A stretch of 64,000 nucleotides of DNA from Lachnospiraceae bacterium (GCA_017453065.1 JAFTKW010000015.1:310001-374000), one strand, 5' to 3'. Shown: positions 7,741 to 17,541, counted from the first letter of the stretch. Program-made: numbers and translations. The notes: generated by a model from the letters alone, not told the origin.

Positions 7741-9594
7741 ATGAAAAAGCTTCTTGTTTTTTTGAAAAAATATACCAAAGAAACGATACTGGCTCCACTG
7801 TTTAAAATGCTGGAGGCATCCTTTGAACTGCTGATTCCGTTGGTAGTAAAGCAGATTGTGGATGTGGGAATTGCTACAGGGGACCGAAACTACGTAATCA
7901 AAATGTGTCTAGTCATGGTGGCTTTAGGCCTTATTGGCCTGGTGTGTGCTGTGACTGCGCAGTATTTTTCCGCAAAGGCGGCGGTTGGATTTGCCACGTC
8001 TTTAAGACATACTCTTTTTGCACACATGCAGAAACTGTCTTATTCTCAGATGGACGGTGTGGGAACCTCTACCATGGTGACCCGCATGACCAGCGATGTA
8101 AATCAGGTGCAAAACGGAGTGAATATGGTGCTTCGCTTGTTTCTTCGTTCTCCATTTATTGTATTTGGAGCTATGATTATGGCTTTTACCATTGATGTAA
8201 AGAGTGCCCTAATTTTTGCGGTGGTTATTCCTCTTTTGTCCATCGTGGTATTTGGGGTTATGAAGCTGACCATTCCTTTGTTTAAGCAGGTGCAAAGAGG
8301 CTTAGACAGAGTGACTGGGACGACCAGAGGCAATCTGACTGGTGTGCGTGTGATCAGAGCCTTCCACATGGAAGATGAAGAGGTAGAGGACTTTGGGCAG
8401 CGCAATCAGGAACTGACAGATCTTCAGATGAAGGTGGGCAAGATTTCTGCCATCACCAATCCATTTACTTATGTCATCGTAAACGTGGGGCTAGTAGTGC
8501 TTTTGTGGACTGGCGCAGCCCAGGTTCAGGTGGGTATATTGACGCAGGGTGCAGTGATGGCCTTGGTAAACTATATATCTCAGATTTTGGTGGAGTTGAT
8601 TAAACTAGCCAATCTCATTGTACTCATTAACAAGGCGCTTGCCTGCGCAAATCGAATTCAGGCGATTTTGGATATGGAGCCTGATATGAAGCAGGGCGGC
8701 GATGAAGATGGAGCAGTAGCTGCCCATGCAGACGAGGCCGCAGGACAAATTGCGGGAAAGCAAGGTGGTGAGAGCCCATATATCCTGGAGTTTGACCATG
8801 TATCCATGACCTATCCAGGCGCAGGTGATGAGAGTTTGACAGATGTGAATTTAAAGGTGAAAAAGGGAGAGACCATTGGCGTCATTGGCGGCACTGGATC
8901 TGGAAAGTCTACCTTTGTCAATCTGATTCCTAGATTTTATGAGATTACCAAAGGAAGTCTGCTGGTGGATGGTACACCAATCGAAGAACTTCCTTTAAAG
9001 GCGCTTCGTGATCGCATTGGCGTGGTGCCTCAAAAAGCAGTGCTGTTTAAGGGGACCATCCGTGACAACCTGACCATGGGCAAAGCGGATGCGACTCTGG
9101 AAGAGATAGAGAGTGCACTGGAAATAGCCCAGGCCAAGGAAATCGTGGAAGGAAAGCCAGAAGGACTGGACACTATGATTAGTCAGGGTGGCAAGAACCT
9201 TTCCGGTGGTCAGAGGCAGAGATTTACTATAGCAAGAGCTTTGGTTCGCAAGCCAGAAATCTTGATTTTGGATGACAGTGCTTCTGCGCTAGACTATGCG
9301 ACCGATGCACGCCTTCGTGCCAGCCTTAAGACCTTGGATTACAATCCAACGGTGTTTATTGTGTCCCAGCGCGCTTCATCCTTGATGCATGCAGACCAGA
9401 TTGTGGTGCTGGATGATGGTGAAGTGATGGGTGTGGGTACTCATGAGCAGTTACTTGAAAACTGTGAAGTATATCAGGAGATTTACTATTCACAGTATCC
9501 TGATGCAAGACCTGTGCAGACTCAGGATGCTCAGGTGGAGTATTTGGCTGGTAAGTCCCCAGCATGCGAAGATGGAAAGGGGGCAAAGGCATGA
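7741..9594 (+). CDS. Heterodimeric ABC exporter, degenerate-site subunit
   Basis: A 617-residue half-transporter with six transmembrane segments (about 15-320) and one nucleotide-binding domain. Walker A is GGTGSGKST, the Q-loop region is VVPQKAVLFKG and the signature LSGGQRQR is canonical. Walker B ends LILDDSASALD, so the catalytic glutamate is aspartate, and the switch histidine is glutamine in VSQRASSL. These changes mark the degenerate-site partner of pairs such as BmrCD, LmrCD and TM287/288. An unusual acidic, alanine- and glycine-rich linker of about 35 residues sits before the nucleotide-binding domain. I chose ATG 7741, which follows GAAAGG. It overlaps the next gene by four bases. 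Transported substrate is unknown. Confidence 0.94.
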   Translation: MKKLLVFLKKYTKETILAPLFKMLEASFELLIPLVVKQIVDVGIATGDRNYVIKMCLVMVALGLIGLVCAVTAQYFSAKAAVGFATSLRHTLFAHMQKLSYSQMDGVGTSTMVTRMTSDVNQVQNGVNMVLRLFLRSPFIVFGAMIMAFTIDVKSALIFAVVIPLLSIVVFGVMKLTIPLFKQVQRGLDRVTGTTRGNLTGVRVIRAFHMEDEEVEDFGQRNQELTDLQMKVGKISAITNPFTYVIVNVGLVVLLWTGAAQVQVGILTQGAVMALVNYISQILVELIKLANLIVLINKALACANRIQAILDMEPDMKQGGDEDGAVAAHADEAAGQIAGKQGGESPYILEFDHVSMTYPGAGDESLTDVNLKVKKGETIGVIGGTGSGKSTFVNLIPRFYEITKGSLLVDGTPIEELPLKALRDRIGVVPQKAVLFKGTIRDNLTMGKADATLEEIESALEIAQAKEIVEGKPEGLDTMISQGGKNLSGGQRQRFTIARALVRKPEILILDDSASALDYATDARLRASLKTLDYNPTVFIVSQRASSLMHADQIVVLDDGEVMGVGTHEQLLENCEVYQEIYYSQYPDARPVQTQDAQVEYLAGKSPACEDGKGAKA

Positions 9595-11330
9595 GTAAGA
9601 ACGGTCAAACCTTGAAAAAGGTATTTAAGTATATTGGAAAGTATTGGCTTTACTTAGTTTTTTCAATTTTGTGCGCAGCACTTACAGTGATACTTACCCT
9701 GTATGTACCAATCCTTACGGGTGACGCTATCGACTGCATCTTAGAGCCTGGGAAAGTGGATTTTGCAGTACTTGGGCGCATACTTATGTGGATGCTTGCG
9801 GCTATCGGACTTACGGCGATTGGGCAGTGGGTGATGAGCGTGTGCAACAATCATATCGCCTACCATGTAGTGCAGGACATTCGTAAGGATGCTTTTTCGC
9901 ACATTCAGAAATTGCCATTGAAATATTTGGATGCCCATCCGTACGGTGAAGTGGTAAGCCGTATGATAGCGGATGTAGATACTTTTTCTGATGGATTAAT
10001 TATGGGATTTACCCAGCTTTTTACAGGCGTGATTACTATCGTTGGTACACTGATTTTCATGTTCAGTGAAAATGTTGGTATCACCCTGGTGGTGGTTTGC
10101 ATTACTCCAATCAGTTTGCTAGTGGCAAGCTTTATTGCCAAGAGTACCTACAATATGTTCAGGGAGCAGTCTGAGACCAGAGGGGAGCAGACTGGGCTGA
10201 TTGATGAGATGATTGGCAACCAAAAGGTTGTGCAGGCTTTTGGCTACGAAGACAGGGCTATCCAACGTTTCGACGAGGTCAACGACAGACTTGGCAAATG
10301 CTCACTGAAAGCGATTTTCTTCTCTTCACTGACCAATCCATGTACTCGTTTTGTAAATAGCTTGGTGTACACTGGCGTATGCGTATCTGGTGCTCTTTCG
10401 GTTATTGGCGGTGGAATTTCGGTAGGTACACTGACCTGTTTCCTCAGCTATGCAAACCAGTACACCAAACCATTCAATGAGATTTCAAGTGTGTTCACAG
10501 AGTTTCAGAATGCTCTGGCCTGTGCAGCACGCATTTTTGAACTGATAGAAGAACCAGAGCAGGTGCCAGACAAGGAAGATGCTTTGGTGCTTACAGATGC
10601 CAAAGGCGAGATTTGCCTGGAACAGGTGTATTTTTCTTATGTGCCTGACAAAAAGTTGATTCAGGATTTCAACCTAAAGGTAAAACCTGGTCAGCGAATT
10701 GCTATTGTTGGCCCAACGGGCTGTGGCAAAACAACAGTCATTAATCTGCTGATGAGTTTTTATGATGTAGGCAGCGGAAGTATCAAGGTGGATGGAGCGG
10801 ATATCCGTGATATCACCAGAGAAAGCCTTAGAGAGAACTATGGCATGGTGCTTCAGGAGACCTGGCTGAAGGCGGGAACCATACGTGAAAATATCGTTAT
10901 GGGCAAGCCGGACGCTACAGATGAAGAAGTGATAGCAGCGGCAAAAGCGGCACATTCTCATGGCTTTATCAAGAGATTGCCACAGGGCTATGACACAGTA
11001 ATCACGGAGGATGGAGATGGTCTTTCACAGGGTCAGAAACAGCTTCTTTGTATTACCAGAGTTATGCTTTGCCTGCCTCCAATGCTGATTTTGGACGAGG
11101 CTACATCTTCCATAGATACGCGAACAGAAGTCAGAATTCAAAAGGCTTTTGGCCGTTTGATGGAAGGCAGAACCAGCTTTGTCATTGCTCACAGACTTTC
11201 TACTATCGTGGATGCGGACGTGATACTGGTGATGAAGGATGGAAATATTATTGAGCAGGGCAATCATAAGGATCTTCTTGCTCAAAACGGATTTTATGCA
11301 AATCTGTACAATAGTCAGTTTGCACGTTAG
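9591..11330 (+). CDS. Heterodimeric ABC exporter, catalytic-site subunit
   Basis: A 579-residue half-transporter pairing with the upstream product. Six transmembrane segments (about 15-310) precede the nucleotide-binding domain. Walker A is GPTGCGKTT, Walker B ends LILDEATSSID with the catalytic glutamate, and the switch histidine is present in IAHRLSTI. The signature is LSQGQKQ, a noncanonical form. Thus the complete set of motifs is split between the two proteins, as expected for a heterodimer with one working ATP site. I chose ATG 9591, preceded by GGAAAGGGGG. The alpha-galactosidase start follows 12 bases after the stop, so these genes form one operon. Confidence 0.94.
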   Translation: MSKNGQTLKKVFKYIGKYWLYLVFSILCAALTVILTLYVPILTGDAIDCILEPGKVDFAVLGRILMWMLAAIGLTAIGQWVMSVCNNHIAYHVVQDIRKDAFSHIQKLPLKYLDAHPYGEVVSRMIADVDTFSDGLIMGFTQLFTGVITIVGTLIFMFSENVGITLVVVCITPISLLVASFIAKSTYNMFREQSETRGEQTGLIDEMIGNQKVVQAFGYEDRAIQRFDEVNDRLGKCSLKAIFFSSLTNPCTRFVNSLVYTGVCVSGALSVIGGGISVGTLTCFLSYANQYTKPFNEISSVFTEFQNALACAARIFELIEEPEQVPDKEDALVLTDAKGEICLEQVYFSYVPDKKLIQDFNLKVKPGQRIAIVGPTGCGKTTVINLLMSFYDVGSGSIKVDGADIRDITRESLRENYGMVLQETWLKAGTIRENIVMGKPDATDEEVIAAAKAAHSHGFIKRLPQGYDTVITEDGDGLSQGQKQLLCITRVMLCLPPMLILDEATSSIDTRTEVRIQKAFGRLMEGRTSFVIAHRLSTIVDADVILVMKDGNIIEQGNHKDLLAQNGFYANLYNSQFAR

Positions 11331-11342
11331 GAGGGTTTTGTG

Positions 11343-13571
11343 ATGGGAATTAAGTATTTTGAAAAAGAGCGATTTTTTAAACTGGACACACCAAACACAT
11401 CTTATGTGATTGCGATTGTCAGTTCAGAGGGCTTTGTAGGCCATGCTTACTACGGAGAAAGAATTGAGGACGTGACTGGTATTGCAGAATTGATGCGTGT
11501 GCATGAGGCACCATTTACTCCAGATACCAATGCCAGAGACAGACTCAGCTTCCTTGATTGTTTTCCAACAGAGTATGCAGGACATGGAGTGGGGGACTAC
11601 AGAGAAAGCAGTATCCGTGTGAAAACGGTGGGTGGCCACAGTGCAGTGCAGCCTTACTATGTTTCTCATGTGATTTACAAAGGCAAAAAGAAATTAGAGG
11701 GTCTTCCAGCTACTTGGGGCAGTGAAGAAGATGTGGAAACACTGGAAATTACTTGCGTAGACCCAGTGCTTGATTTGCAGATTGTGCTGGAATATAGTGT
11801 GTTTGCGGACACAGACAGTATTGCTAGAAATGTCAGAGTAACGAACCGTGACGTGCAGCCTATCTTCCTTGAAAAGGTAATGAGCGGTTGCTTGGATATG
11901 GACAATGAAAACTTTGACATGATTACGCTCCATGGATCTTGGGCAAGAGAGCGTCGCATGCAGAGAAATCCACTTGGCAAAGGTGTGCACAGCGTTTCCT
12001 CTCTTCGAGGGGAAAGTGGTCATCAGGAGCATCCATTTATCGCTCTCTTAGAGCATACAGCGACTCAAAATAGAGGTCAGGTGTACGGCTTTAGTTTGGT
12101 TTACTCAGGAAACTTCGTGGCTATGGCACAGGTAAATCAGTTTGACTCTGCCAGAGTGATGATGGGTATCAACCCAGAAGACTTTAGTTGGAAATTGGAA
12201 AGTGGTGAGACCTTCCAAGCACCAGAAATGATTATGACATATTCCGCAGTGGGTATCGGCGGTATGACCAGATCCTTGCATGAACTTTATCGCAAGCATT
12301 TGATTCGCAGCCCATATAGAAATAAAAAGCGTCCTATTTTGATTAACAACTGGGAGGCTACATATTTTGACTTCAACGAAACCAAGCTTTTGGAGATTGC
12401 CAAGGAAGCGTCCCAAATGGGCATCGAGATGTTGGTCATGGACGATGGCTGGTTCGGCAATCGATGCGATGACAACAGAGCGCTGGGCGATTGGGAAGTA
12501 AACGAAGACAAATTAAAGGGCGGACTTAAGAAATTGGTAGACGGTGTCAACGCTCTTGGTATGGAATTTGGCATTTGGTTTGAGCCAGAGATGATTTCCC
12601 CAGAGTCCAATCTTTATAAAGAGCATCCAGACTGGGCCATTGCGATTCCTGGCAGAACTCCAGGTTTGGCTCGTAATCAGTTGGTGCTGGATATCAGTCG
12701 TAAGGAAGTGCGCGACTGCATCATTGACAAGATGTTTAAAGTACTTCACAGTGCCAACATTAAGTATGTGAAATGGGATATGAATAGACCACTCAGTGAT
12801 ATTGGTGGCGCATGTCTTCCGGCAGACAGACAGGGTGAACTTTATCATAGATTTACTTTGGGTATGTATGAGATGCAGGAAAGACTTCTTGCGGAGTTTC
12901 CAGATTTGCTGCTTGAAAACTGTTCTGGTGGCGGCGCAAGATTTGACGCAGGCATGCTTTACTATAGCCCACAGATTTGGTGCTCCGATGATACAGATGC
13001 AGTAGAGAGACTTGCCATTCAAGAAAGCACTGCTATGATTTATCCTCTTTCTGCTATGGGTGCTCATGTCAGCGTATGCCCTAACCACACAGTAGGCAGA
13101 AATACTCCATTTGCAACTAGAGGAAACGTAGCTCTTGCTGGAACCTTTGGCTATGAACTGGATGTGACCAAACTCAGCGACGAAGACAAGGCAATGGTTC
13201 CTAGACAGGTTGCTATGTACCATAGATTCAACGATTTGGTAAGAGAGGGCGATTACTATCGCATTGATTCTTATCAGGAAAATCACTACTATGATTGCAC
13301 TCAGGTGGTATCCAAAGATAAATCAGAGTGTATCGTTACCTATGTGCAGGTTTTGGCTAAGCCAAGTTCACACTCTCACAAGGTGAGATTGGAAGGCCTT
13401 AAGGCTGACAAACAGTATGCACTGAGTATCGTTAGCGTGAAGCCAGGCGAGGAACTTCTACAGAAGACAGACCGCATATTTAGCGGCGCAACCTTGATGA
13501 AGGGCGGATTTGTGATTCCAAATGCATGGGGTGATTTCCAGTCCACGATTTATTACTTCGAAGAGATTTAG
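11343..13571 (+). CDS. Alpha-galactosidase, glycoside hydrolase family 36
   Basis: A 742-residue cytoplasmic enzyme releasing terminal alpha-1,6-galactose from melibiose- and raffinose-type sugars. The N-terminal beta-sandwich covers about 1-320, the catalytic barrel about 325-640, and a C-terminal beta domain the rest. NNWEATYFDFNE and MDDGWFG are family hallmarks. The nucleophile is probably D479 in KWDMNR and the acid/base D549 in WCSDDTDA; CSGGGARFD binds the sugar. Length is typical. AGGAGGG at 11329-11335 supports ATG 11343 over the adjoining GTG. There is no signal peptide, so substrate must be imported, yet no sugar importer lies nearby. Confidence 0.96.
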   Translation: MGIKYFEKERFFKLDTPNTSYVIAIVSSEGFVGHAYYGERIEDVTGIAELMRVHEAPFTPDTNARDRLSFLDCFPTEYAGHGVGDYRESSIRVKTVGGHSAVQPYYVSHVIYKGKKKLEGLPATWGSEEDVETLEITCVDPVLDLQIVLEYSVFADTDSIARNVRVTNRDVQPIFLEKVMSGCLDMDNENFDMITLHGSWARERRMQRNPLGKGVHSVSSLRGESGHQEHPFIALLEHTATQNRGQVYGFSLVYSGNFVAMAQVNQFDSARVMMGINPEDFSWKLESGETFQAPEMIMTYSAVGIGGMTRSLHELYRKHLIRSPYRNKKRPILINNWEATYFDFNETKLLEIAKEASQMGIEMLVMDDGWFGNRCDDNRALGDWEVNEDKLKGGLKKLVDGVNALGMEFGIWFEPEMISPESNLYKEHPDWAIAIPGRTPGLARNQLVLDISRKEVRDCIIDKMFKVLHSANIKYVKWDMNRPLSDIGGACLPADRQGELYHRFTLGMYEMQERLLAEFPDLLLENCSGGGARFDAGMLYYSPQIWCSDDTDAVERLAIQESTAMIYPLSAMGAHVSVCPNHTVGRNTPFATRGNVALAGTFGYELDVTKLSDEDKAMVPRQVAMYHRFNDLVREGDYYRIDSYQENHYYDCTQVVSKDKSECIVTYVQVLAKPSSHSHKVRLEGLKADKQYALSIVSVKPGEELLQKTDRIFSGATLMKGGFVIPNAWGDFQSTIYYFEEI

Positions 13572-13608
13572 GCAAGGCATTTAGAACTAAAAGGCGGAGG
13601 AAACAATC

Positions 13609-14484
13609 ATGGCTGAGAAATACATACTCACAAATGGAATCATTGAGATAACAGTAAATTCCAAGGGTGCAGAACTTGCATCCTTGAAAGACTGCCAAAG
13701 TGGCAGAGAATATATGTGGCAGGCGGACCCGGCTTTTTGGGGAAGAACGTCACCGGTTCTTTTTCCTGTGGTAGGGGCGTTTAAAGACGGTGAGTTTCGC
13801 ACCAAGGGGCAGACTTACCGCATGGGTCAGCATGGATTTGCCAGAGATATGGAATTTATGTTGACCAGACAGGAAGAGCATGAGATTTGGTTTTGCCTTA
13901 CGGACAAGGATGATACTTGGGAGAAATATCCCTATGCCTTTGGACTTGAAATAGGGTATAAGCTGGAGGAGCGAAGCGTAAAGGTACTGTGGAAGGTATC
14001 GAATCCAGCAGAAGAAACGCTCTATTTTTCCATTGGTGGTCATCCTGCTTTTGGGGCGCCTGTCAGAAAGGCGGATGAGATTACTTGTTATGTACAGTTT
14101 AAGGGCAAGGAGCGTGTGGTTTCCAGACAACTTGTAGGAGGCCTTGCTTCCAATATTCTTCATACATGGGAATTGGATGCAGAAGGCGCATTGGCTGTGA
14201 CAGAACAGGTTTTTGAGGATGATGCTTTGGTAGTGGAAGATAGTGGCTGCCAAGAAGTGGCACTGTTGGATGCTAATCGCAAGCCTTATTTGACGGTGGT
14301 ATTTGACACTCCCTTGTTTGGTATCTGGTCTCCACCAGGCAAAAATGCTCCATTTATCTGCATTGAACCATGGTATGGCAGATGCGACCATGAATGCTTT
14401 ACAGGAAATTTGGAAGAGCGAATTTACGGAAATAAATTACAAGCGCACGGAACATTTGAAGCTGCTTACACCATTACGGTGTAA
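13609..14484 (+). CDS. Aldose 1-epimerase family protein (LacX-like)
   Basis: A 291-residue galactose-mutarotase-like protein expected to interconvert anomers of a sugar released by the neighbouring alpha-galactosidase. Visible motifs are the likely catalytic histidines in GQHGFAR and IGGHPAFGAP and the likely base glutamate in CIEPWYGRCD. This arrangement is typical of LacX-type proteins rather than classical GalM, which is longer. It follows the alpha-galactosidase by 37 bases with its own GGCGGAGG-type binding site. Substrate specificity within the family is not predictable here. Confidence 0.9.
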   Translation: MAEKYILTNGIIEITVNSKGAELASLKDCQSGREYMWQADPAFWGRTSPVLFPVVGAFKDGEFRTKGQTYRMGQHGFARDMEFMLTRQEEHEIWFCLTDKDDTWEKYPYAFGLEIGYKLEERSVKVLWKVSNPAEETLYFSIGGHPAFGAPVRKADEITCYVQFKGKERVVSRQLVGGLASNILHTWELDAEGALAVTEQVFEDDALVVEDSGCQEVALLDANRKPYLTVVFDTPLFGIWSPPGKNAPFICIEPWYGRCDHECFTGNLEERIYGNKLQAHGTFEAAYTITV

Positions 14485-14510
14485 GCGGCTTTCTCTTTGA
14501 GAAAGCAGTT
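14464..14510 (+). terminator. Double hairpin terminating the alpha-galactosidase operon
   Basis: A perfect 9-bp stem (14464-14472 with 14478-14486) overlaps the stop codon, and a second 8-bp stem (14488-14495 with 14499-14506) precedes a short T run. Termination is likely but not strong. Confidence 0.6.
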
Positions 14511-14553
14511 TTATGATTATTTTAGAATTAGTTTTGCCACTTTTTAGAAAACG

Positions 14554-14585
14554 CTCACAACACGTTCACAATTGCGTTTTATGAT
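14554..14585 (+). promoter_or_regulatory. Direct-repeat response-regulator box and -10 upstream of the DUF5685 operon
   Basis: CTCACA (14554-14559) and TTCACA (14565-14570) are spaced 11 bases apart, and nine bases on lies TATGAT (14580-14585). Spacing is identical in every interval to the box at 314-345. No normal -35 is present, so an activator is expected. Confidence 0.6.
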
Positions 14586-14698
14586 AGAAACTAACATGCG
14601 GAATGATGCTCGTCTGCTGGGCAATAGGAAATAGAAGGTGCTTGAGCAGAAATCAATGGAGAGCAGGAACATAGCCGTAAAAGAGAGGAAACGAAACA

Positions 14699-15094
14699 AT
14701 GAGAGAGAAATTTATCAGATTTATGTATGGAAGAAATGGAGTAGATACACTCAGCAAGCATATGATGTGGGGAGCAGTTATCCTTTGTCTGCTATCCAAC
14801 ATTCCATATATGGGTTTTTTGGCACCTATATCCATGGTGATGATCGTGTATGGATATTTTCGTGTCTTTTCTAGGAATGTGCAAAAGAGATATGCAGAAA
14901 ATATGAAATACTATTATTTCGTAAACAAGGTGAAGGCTGGTCCAAAGAAGTGGATGAATACGCTAAAGCAGAGCAAGGACTACAAAATCTTCAAATGCCC
15001 AACTTGCAAGCAAAAACTGCGTGTGCCAAGAGGAAGAGGAAACGTAGAAGTAAGCTGCCGTAAATGTGCAACTGTGTTCCGCGGCCGCACCTAA
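14699..15094 (+). CDS. Membrane protein with C-terminal zinc ribbon
   Basis: A 131-residue protein. Two close hydrophobic segments (about 21-36 and 38-57) are followed by a basic, probably helical stretch and a zinc ribbon: CPTC (about 101-104) and CRKC (about 120-123), separated by a basic beta-hairpin LRVPRGRGNVEVS. The ribbon should face the cytoplasm. GAGAGG precedes the ATG. It leads a likely three-gene operon with DUF5685 and a J-domain protein, behind a response-regulator-type promoter box. Related proteins are, to my recollection, common in Lachnospiraceae but uncharacterised. Confidence 0.82.
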   Translation: MREKFIRFMYGRNGVDTLSKHMMWGAVILCLLSNIPYMGFLAPISMVMIVYGYFRVFSRNVQKRYAENMKYYYFVNKVKAGPKKWMNTLKQSKDYKIFKCPTCKQKLRVPRGRGNVEVSCRKCATVFRGRT

Positions 15095-15171
15095 ACTGGA
15101 ATATGAGATATTGTGTTAGATAGGATGCGCTGTGAGAGCACCTTGAGCGCTAACTAAGATGAGGAATAGTG

Positions 15172-16125
15172 ATGTTTGGATATGTAATAGCCAACAAGGC
15201 TGAGATGAAATTTAAGGAGTATGATGTGTATCGCTCCTATTATTGTGGTCTGTGTAGGTCCATGAAGGATAGATGTGGAAATTTGGCACGCCTTTCTTTG
15301 TCCTACGATATGACCTTTGTATATATGCTTTTGTCTGGACTGTATGAGCCGAAGACAGAAGTGAAGCAGTGTAAATGTGCGCTTCATCCATTTGAAAAAA
15401 TACAGATTAGAGAGAATTCTGTTGCAGAGTATGTGGCAGATATGTCCTTGCTGATGACTTATTACAAATGCAAGGACGATTGGGATGATGAAAAGAAGAT
15501 TAGTAAAGGTTTACTCATGGCCGCCCTTCGAAACAAATACAAAAAGCTGGGCGGTTTTTATGAGGAAAAGCTACGCCAGATAGAGGCGCTTTTTGAAGAA
15601 CTCAAAAAGGGTGAGGACTTGGGTTCCACTGACGTGGATTATATGTCAGGTCTTTTTGGAAACATTATGGCGTTAGTGATGGTACAAAAAGAGGATGAGT
15701 GGGCAGGTATGCTGGGGCGCATGGGCTTCTTTTTGGGTAAGTTTATCTACATCATGGATGCTTATGAGGATATGGAAGAGGATTTGAAAAAATGCCAGTA
15801 CAATCCCCTGATAAAGCATTACCAATCCCCAGACTTCGAAGGCGAATGTCATCAGATACTGACCATGATGATGGGTGAGTGCTGCAGAGAATTTGAAAAA
15901 TTGCCTATTATAGAAAATATAGAGATTTTGAGAAATATTCTGTACTCGGGAGTATGGGTGAGATATGAAGAAGTGCACGTTAAGAGAGAAGAGGCGGCAC
16001 ATTTTGGAAAAGCAGAAGAAGTCGATACTGAGCAAACAATTGTGCTTAGAGAGGTGTCAGCACAATCAAAAGATGTGACGGAAGAGGCGATAAAAGAAGA
16101 AACAGAGGTAACAAGCAATGAGTGA
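15172..16125 (+). CDS. DUF5685 family protein
   Basis: A 317-residue, largely helical protein. The N-terminus [18 protein letters not shown] and the [10 protein letters not shown] motif fit DUF5685, and LSYDMTF follows at about 43. In the middle, [14 protein letters not shown] followed by YNPL resembles the aspartate-rich motif of squalene/phytoene synthase-type enzymes; this likeness is my own reading. The last 60 residues are acidic, glutamate-rich and probably disordered. GAGGAA supports ATG 15172 rather than the adjoining GTG. Its end overlaps the J-domain gene by eight bases, so the two products are probably made together. Function unknown. Confidence 0.85.
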   Translation: MFGYVIANKAEMKFKEYDVYRSYYCGLCRSMKDRCGNLARLSLSYDMTFVYMLLSGLYEPKTEVKQCKCALHPFEKIQIRENSVAEYVADMSLLMTYYKCKDDWDDEKKISKGLLMAALRNKYKKLGGFYEEKLRQIEALFEELKKGEDLGSTDVDYMSGLFGNIMALVMVQKEDEWAGMLGRMGFFLGKFIYIMDAYEDMEEDLKKCQYNPLIKHYQSPDFEGECHQILTMMMGECCREFEKLPIIENIEILRNILYSGVWVRYEEVHVKREEAAHFGKAEEVDTEQTIVLREVSAQSKDVTEEAIKEETEVTSNE

Positions 16126-16864
16126 TCCATATCAGATTCTGGGGGTTGAAAGGAACGCCTCAGATGACGACATAAAAAAAGCATATCGAAGCCTTAGCAG
16201 AAAGTATCATCCCGATGCCAACGTGAACAATCCTAACAAGGAAGCGGCAGAAGAGAAGTTTAAGGAAATCCAAAGGGCCTACCAGGATATCATGAAGATG
16301 CGAAGTGGGGAATATGGCTCGGATATGGGCTACGGCGGCTATAGCGCAGGCGGATATGGAACTGGCGGAGCAGGCTATGGAAATACGGGCTATGGCGGTT
16401 TTGGCGGATTTGGAACTGGTGGTTACTACGGTGGCTCCTTCCATGGGCAGCAGGCTAGATATAGACAGGCGGGAGCGGAAGGCAGTGATTATTTGCGCTC
16501 TGCGGCATCCTATATACGCGCTGGGTATTACAAGGAAGCTTTAAATGTGCTTAGTCAGATACAAGACAGAAACAGTTTGTGGTATTATTATAGTGCAACT
16601 GCAAACCTTGCAATGGGCAACAACATCATAGCCAAAGAGCATGCAAACAAGGCTGTAAGCATGGAGCCAAACAACTGGGAATACAGACAGCTTTTGGAAC
16701 GAATTGAATCAGGCGCAAGCTGGTATCAGGGCAGAACCACCTATTATGGTGGCATGAATCCTGCTGGTGGCAATATCTGCGTCAAACTTTGTATTGCCAA
16801 CGCAATCTGCAATATCTGTTGTGGCGGCGGAGGTCTGTGTTGCGGTGGATATCCAATGTATTGA
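16118..16864 (+). CDS. J-domain protein with glycine/tyrosine-rich linker
   Basis: A 248-residue protein that is not full-length DnaJ. The J domain (about 3-65) carries HPD in SRKYHPDAN, so it should stimulate an Hsp70 ATPase. A glycine- and tyrosine-rich low-complexity linker covers about 70-115. A helical, TPR-like region follows (about 123-195). The C-terminus is rich in cysteine and glycine, with seven cysteines in about 28 residues, and could bind metal or be lipid-modified. No DnaJ zinc-finger repeats or C-terminal substrate domains are present. It overlaps DUF5685 by eight bases, which suggests that DUF5685 is its partner or client. Confidence 0.88.
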   Translation: MSDPYQILGVERNASDDDIKKAYRSLSRKYHPDANVNNPNKEAAEEKFKEIQRAYQDIMKMRSGEYGSDMGYGGYSAGGYGTGGAGYGNTGYGGFGGFGTGGYYGGSFHGQQARYRQAGAEGSDYLRSAASYIRAGYYKEALNVLSQIQDRNSLWYYYSATANLAMGNNIIAKEHANKAVSMEPNNWEYRQLLERIESGASWYQGRTTYYGGMNPAGGNICVKLCIANAICNICCGGGGLCCGGYPMY

Positions 16865-16947
16865 TAGAAACCTTTGCGTGTAACATACGCAACACAGATT
16901 TGAGAGAGTATTTTGGAAATAATTAGGTATAAGGAAAAACAAAACAA

Positions 16948-17541
16948 ATGACAAACGAGCAATACTATGAATTAATCAGACCATACGAGGATGCAATGAA
17001 GGTGCTTTACACCAGATTGGAGATACTCAATCATAGCATCTATTCCAGAGAGGCAAGTTCTCCTGTGCACCACATGCAAAGACGTATCAAGGAAAAACGC
17101 AGCATGGAGGAAAAGTTAGGCAGACTTGGTACGACGGATAGCGTGATGAATGCAAAGGACAATCTGATGGATATTGCAGGCATCCGCGTAATCTGTTATT
17201 TTGAAGATGAAATCTACACGATGATAGAGGCTTTGAAACGCCAAGAGGACTTGATTTTGATCAAGGAAAAAGATTACATGGCCAAGCCCAAGGAGAGCGG
17301 ATATCGCAGCTATCATATCGTGTTTGGTGTGCCTATCCATGCCTTGGACGCCATGGAATATTATCCTGTGGAGGTGCAATTCCGCACCCTTTCCATGGAT
17401 TTTTGGTCCAGTATGGAGCACAAGATTTGCTACAAAAAAGACAGAACAAACAAGGAGGAACTTTCCAAACAAATGCAGGTTCTCTCCCAGTCTTTGGCAC
17501 TTATTGAGGCGGAACTAAAAAGTTATATTGTGGAGGAGTAA
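16948..17541 (+). CDS. Small alarmone synthetase (GTP pyrophosphokinase, RelA/SpoT domain only)
   Basis: A 197-residue stand-alone (p)ppGpp synthetase that would transfer pyrophosphate from ATP to GDP or GTP. Motifs match the SAS family: DIAGIRVIC (about 72-80), KDYMAKPKESGYRSYH (about 110-125), VEVQFRT and DFWSSMEHK. There is no HD hydrolase, TGS or ACT domain, and the length agrees with YjbM/YwaC-type enzymes. The ribosome binding site (AAGG about 13 bases upstream) is weak, suggesting low translation. It reads alone between the J-domain gene and the sigma factor gene. Confidence 0.93.
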   Translation: MTNEQYYELIRPYEDAMKVLYTRLEILNHSIYSREASSPVHHMQRRIKEKRSMEEKLGRLGTTDSVMNAKDNLMDIAGIRVICYFEDEIYTMIEALKRQEDLILIKEKDYMAKPKESGYRSYHIVFGVPIHALDAMEYYPVEVQFRTLSMDFWSSMEHKICYKKDRTNKEELSKQMQVLSQSLALIEAELKSYIVEE

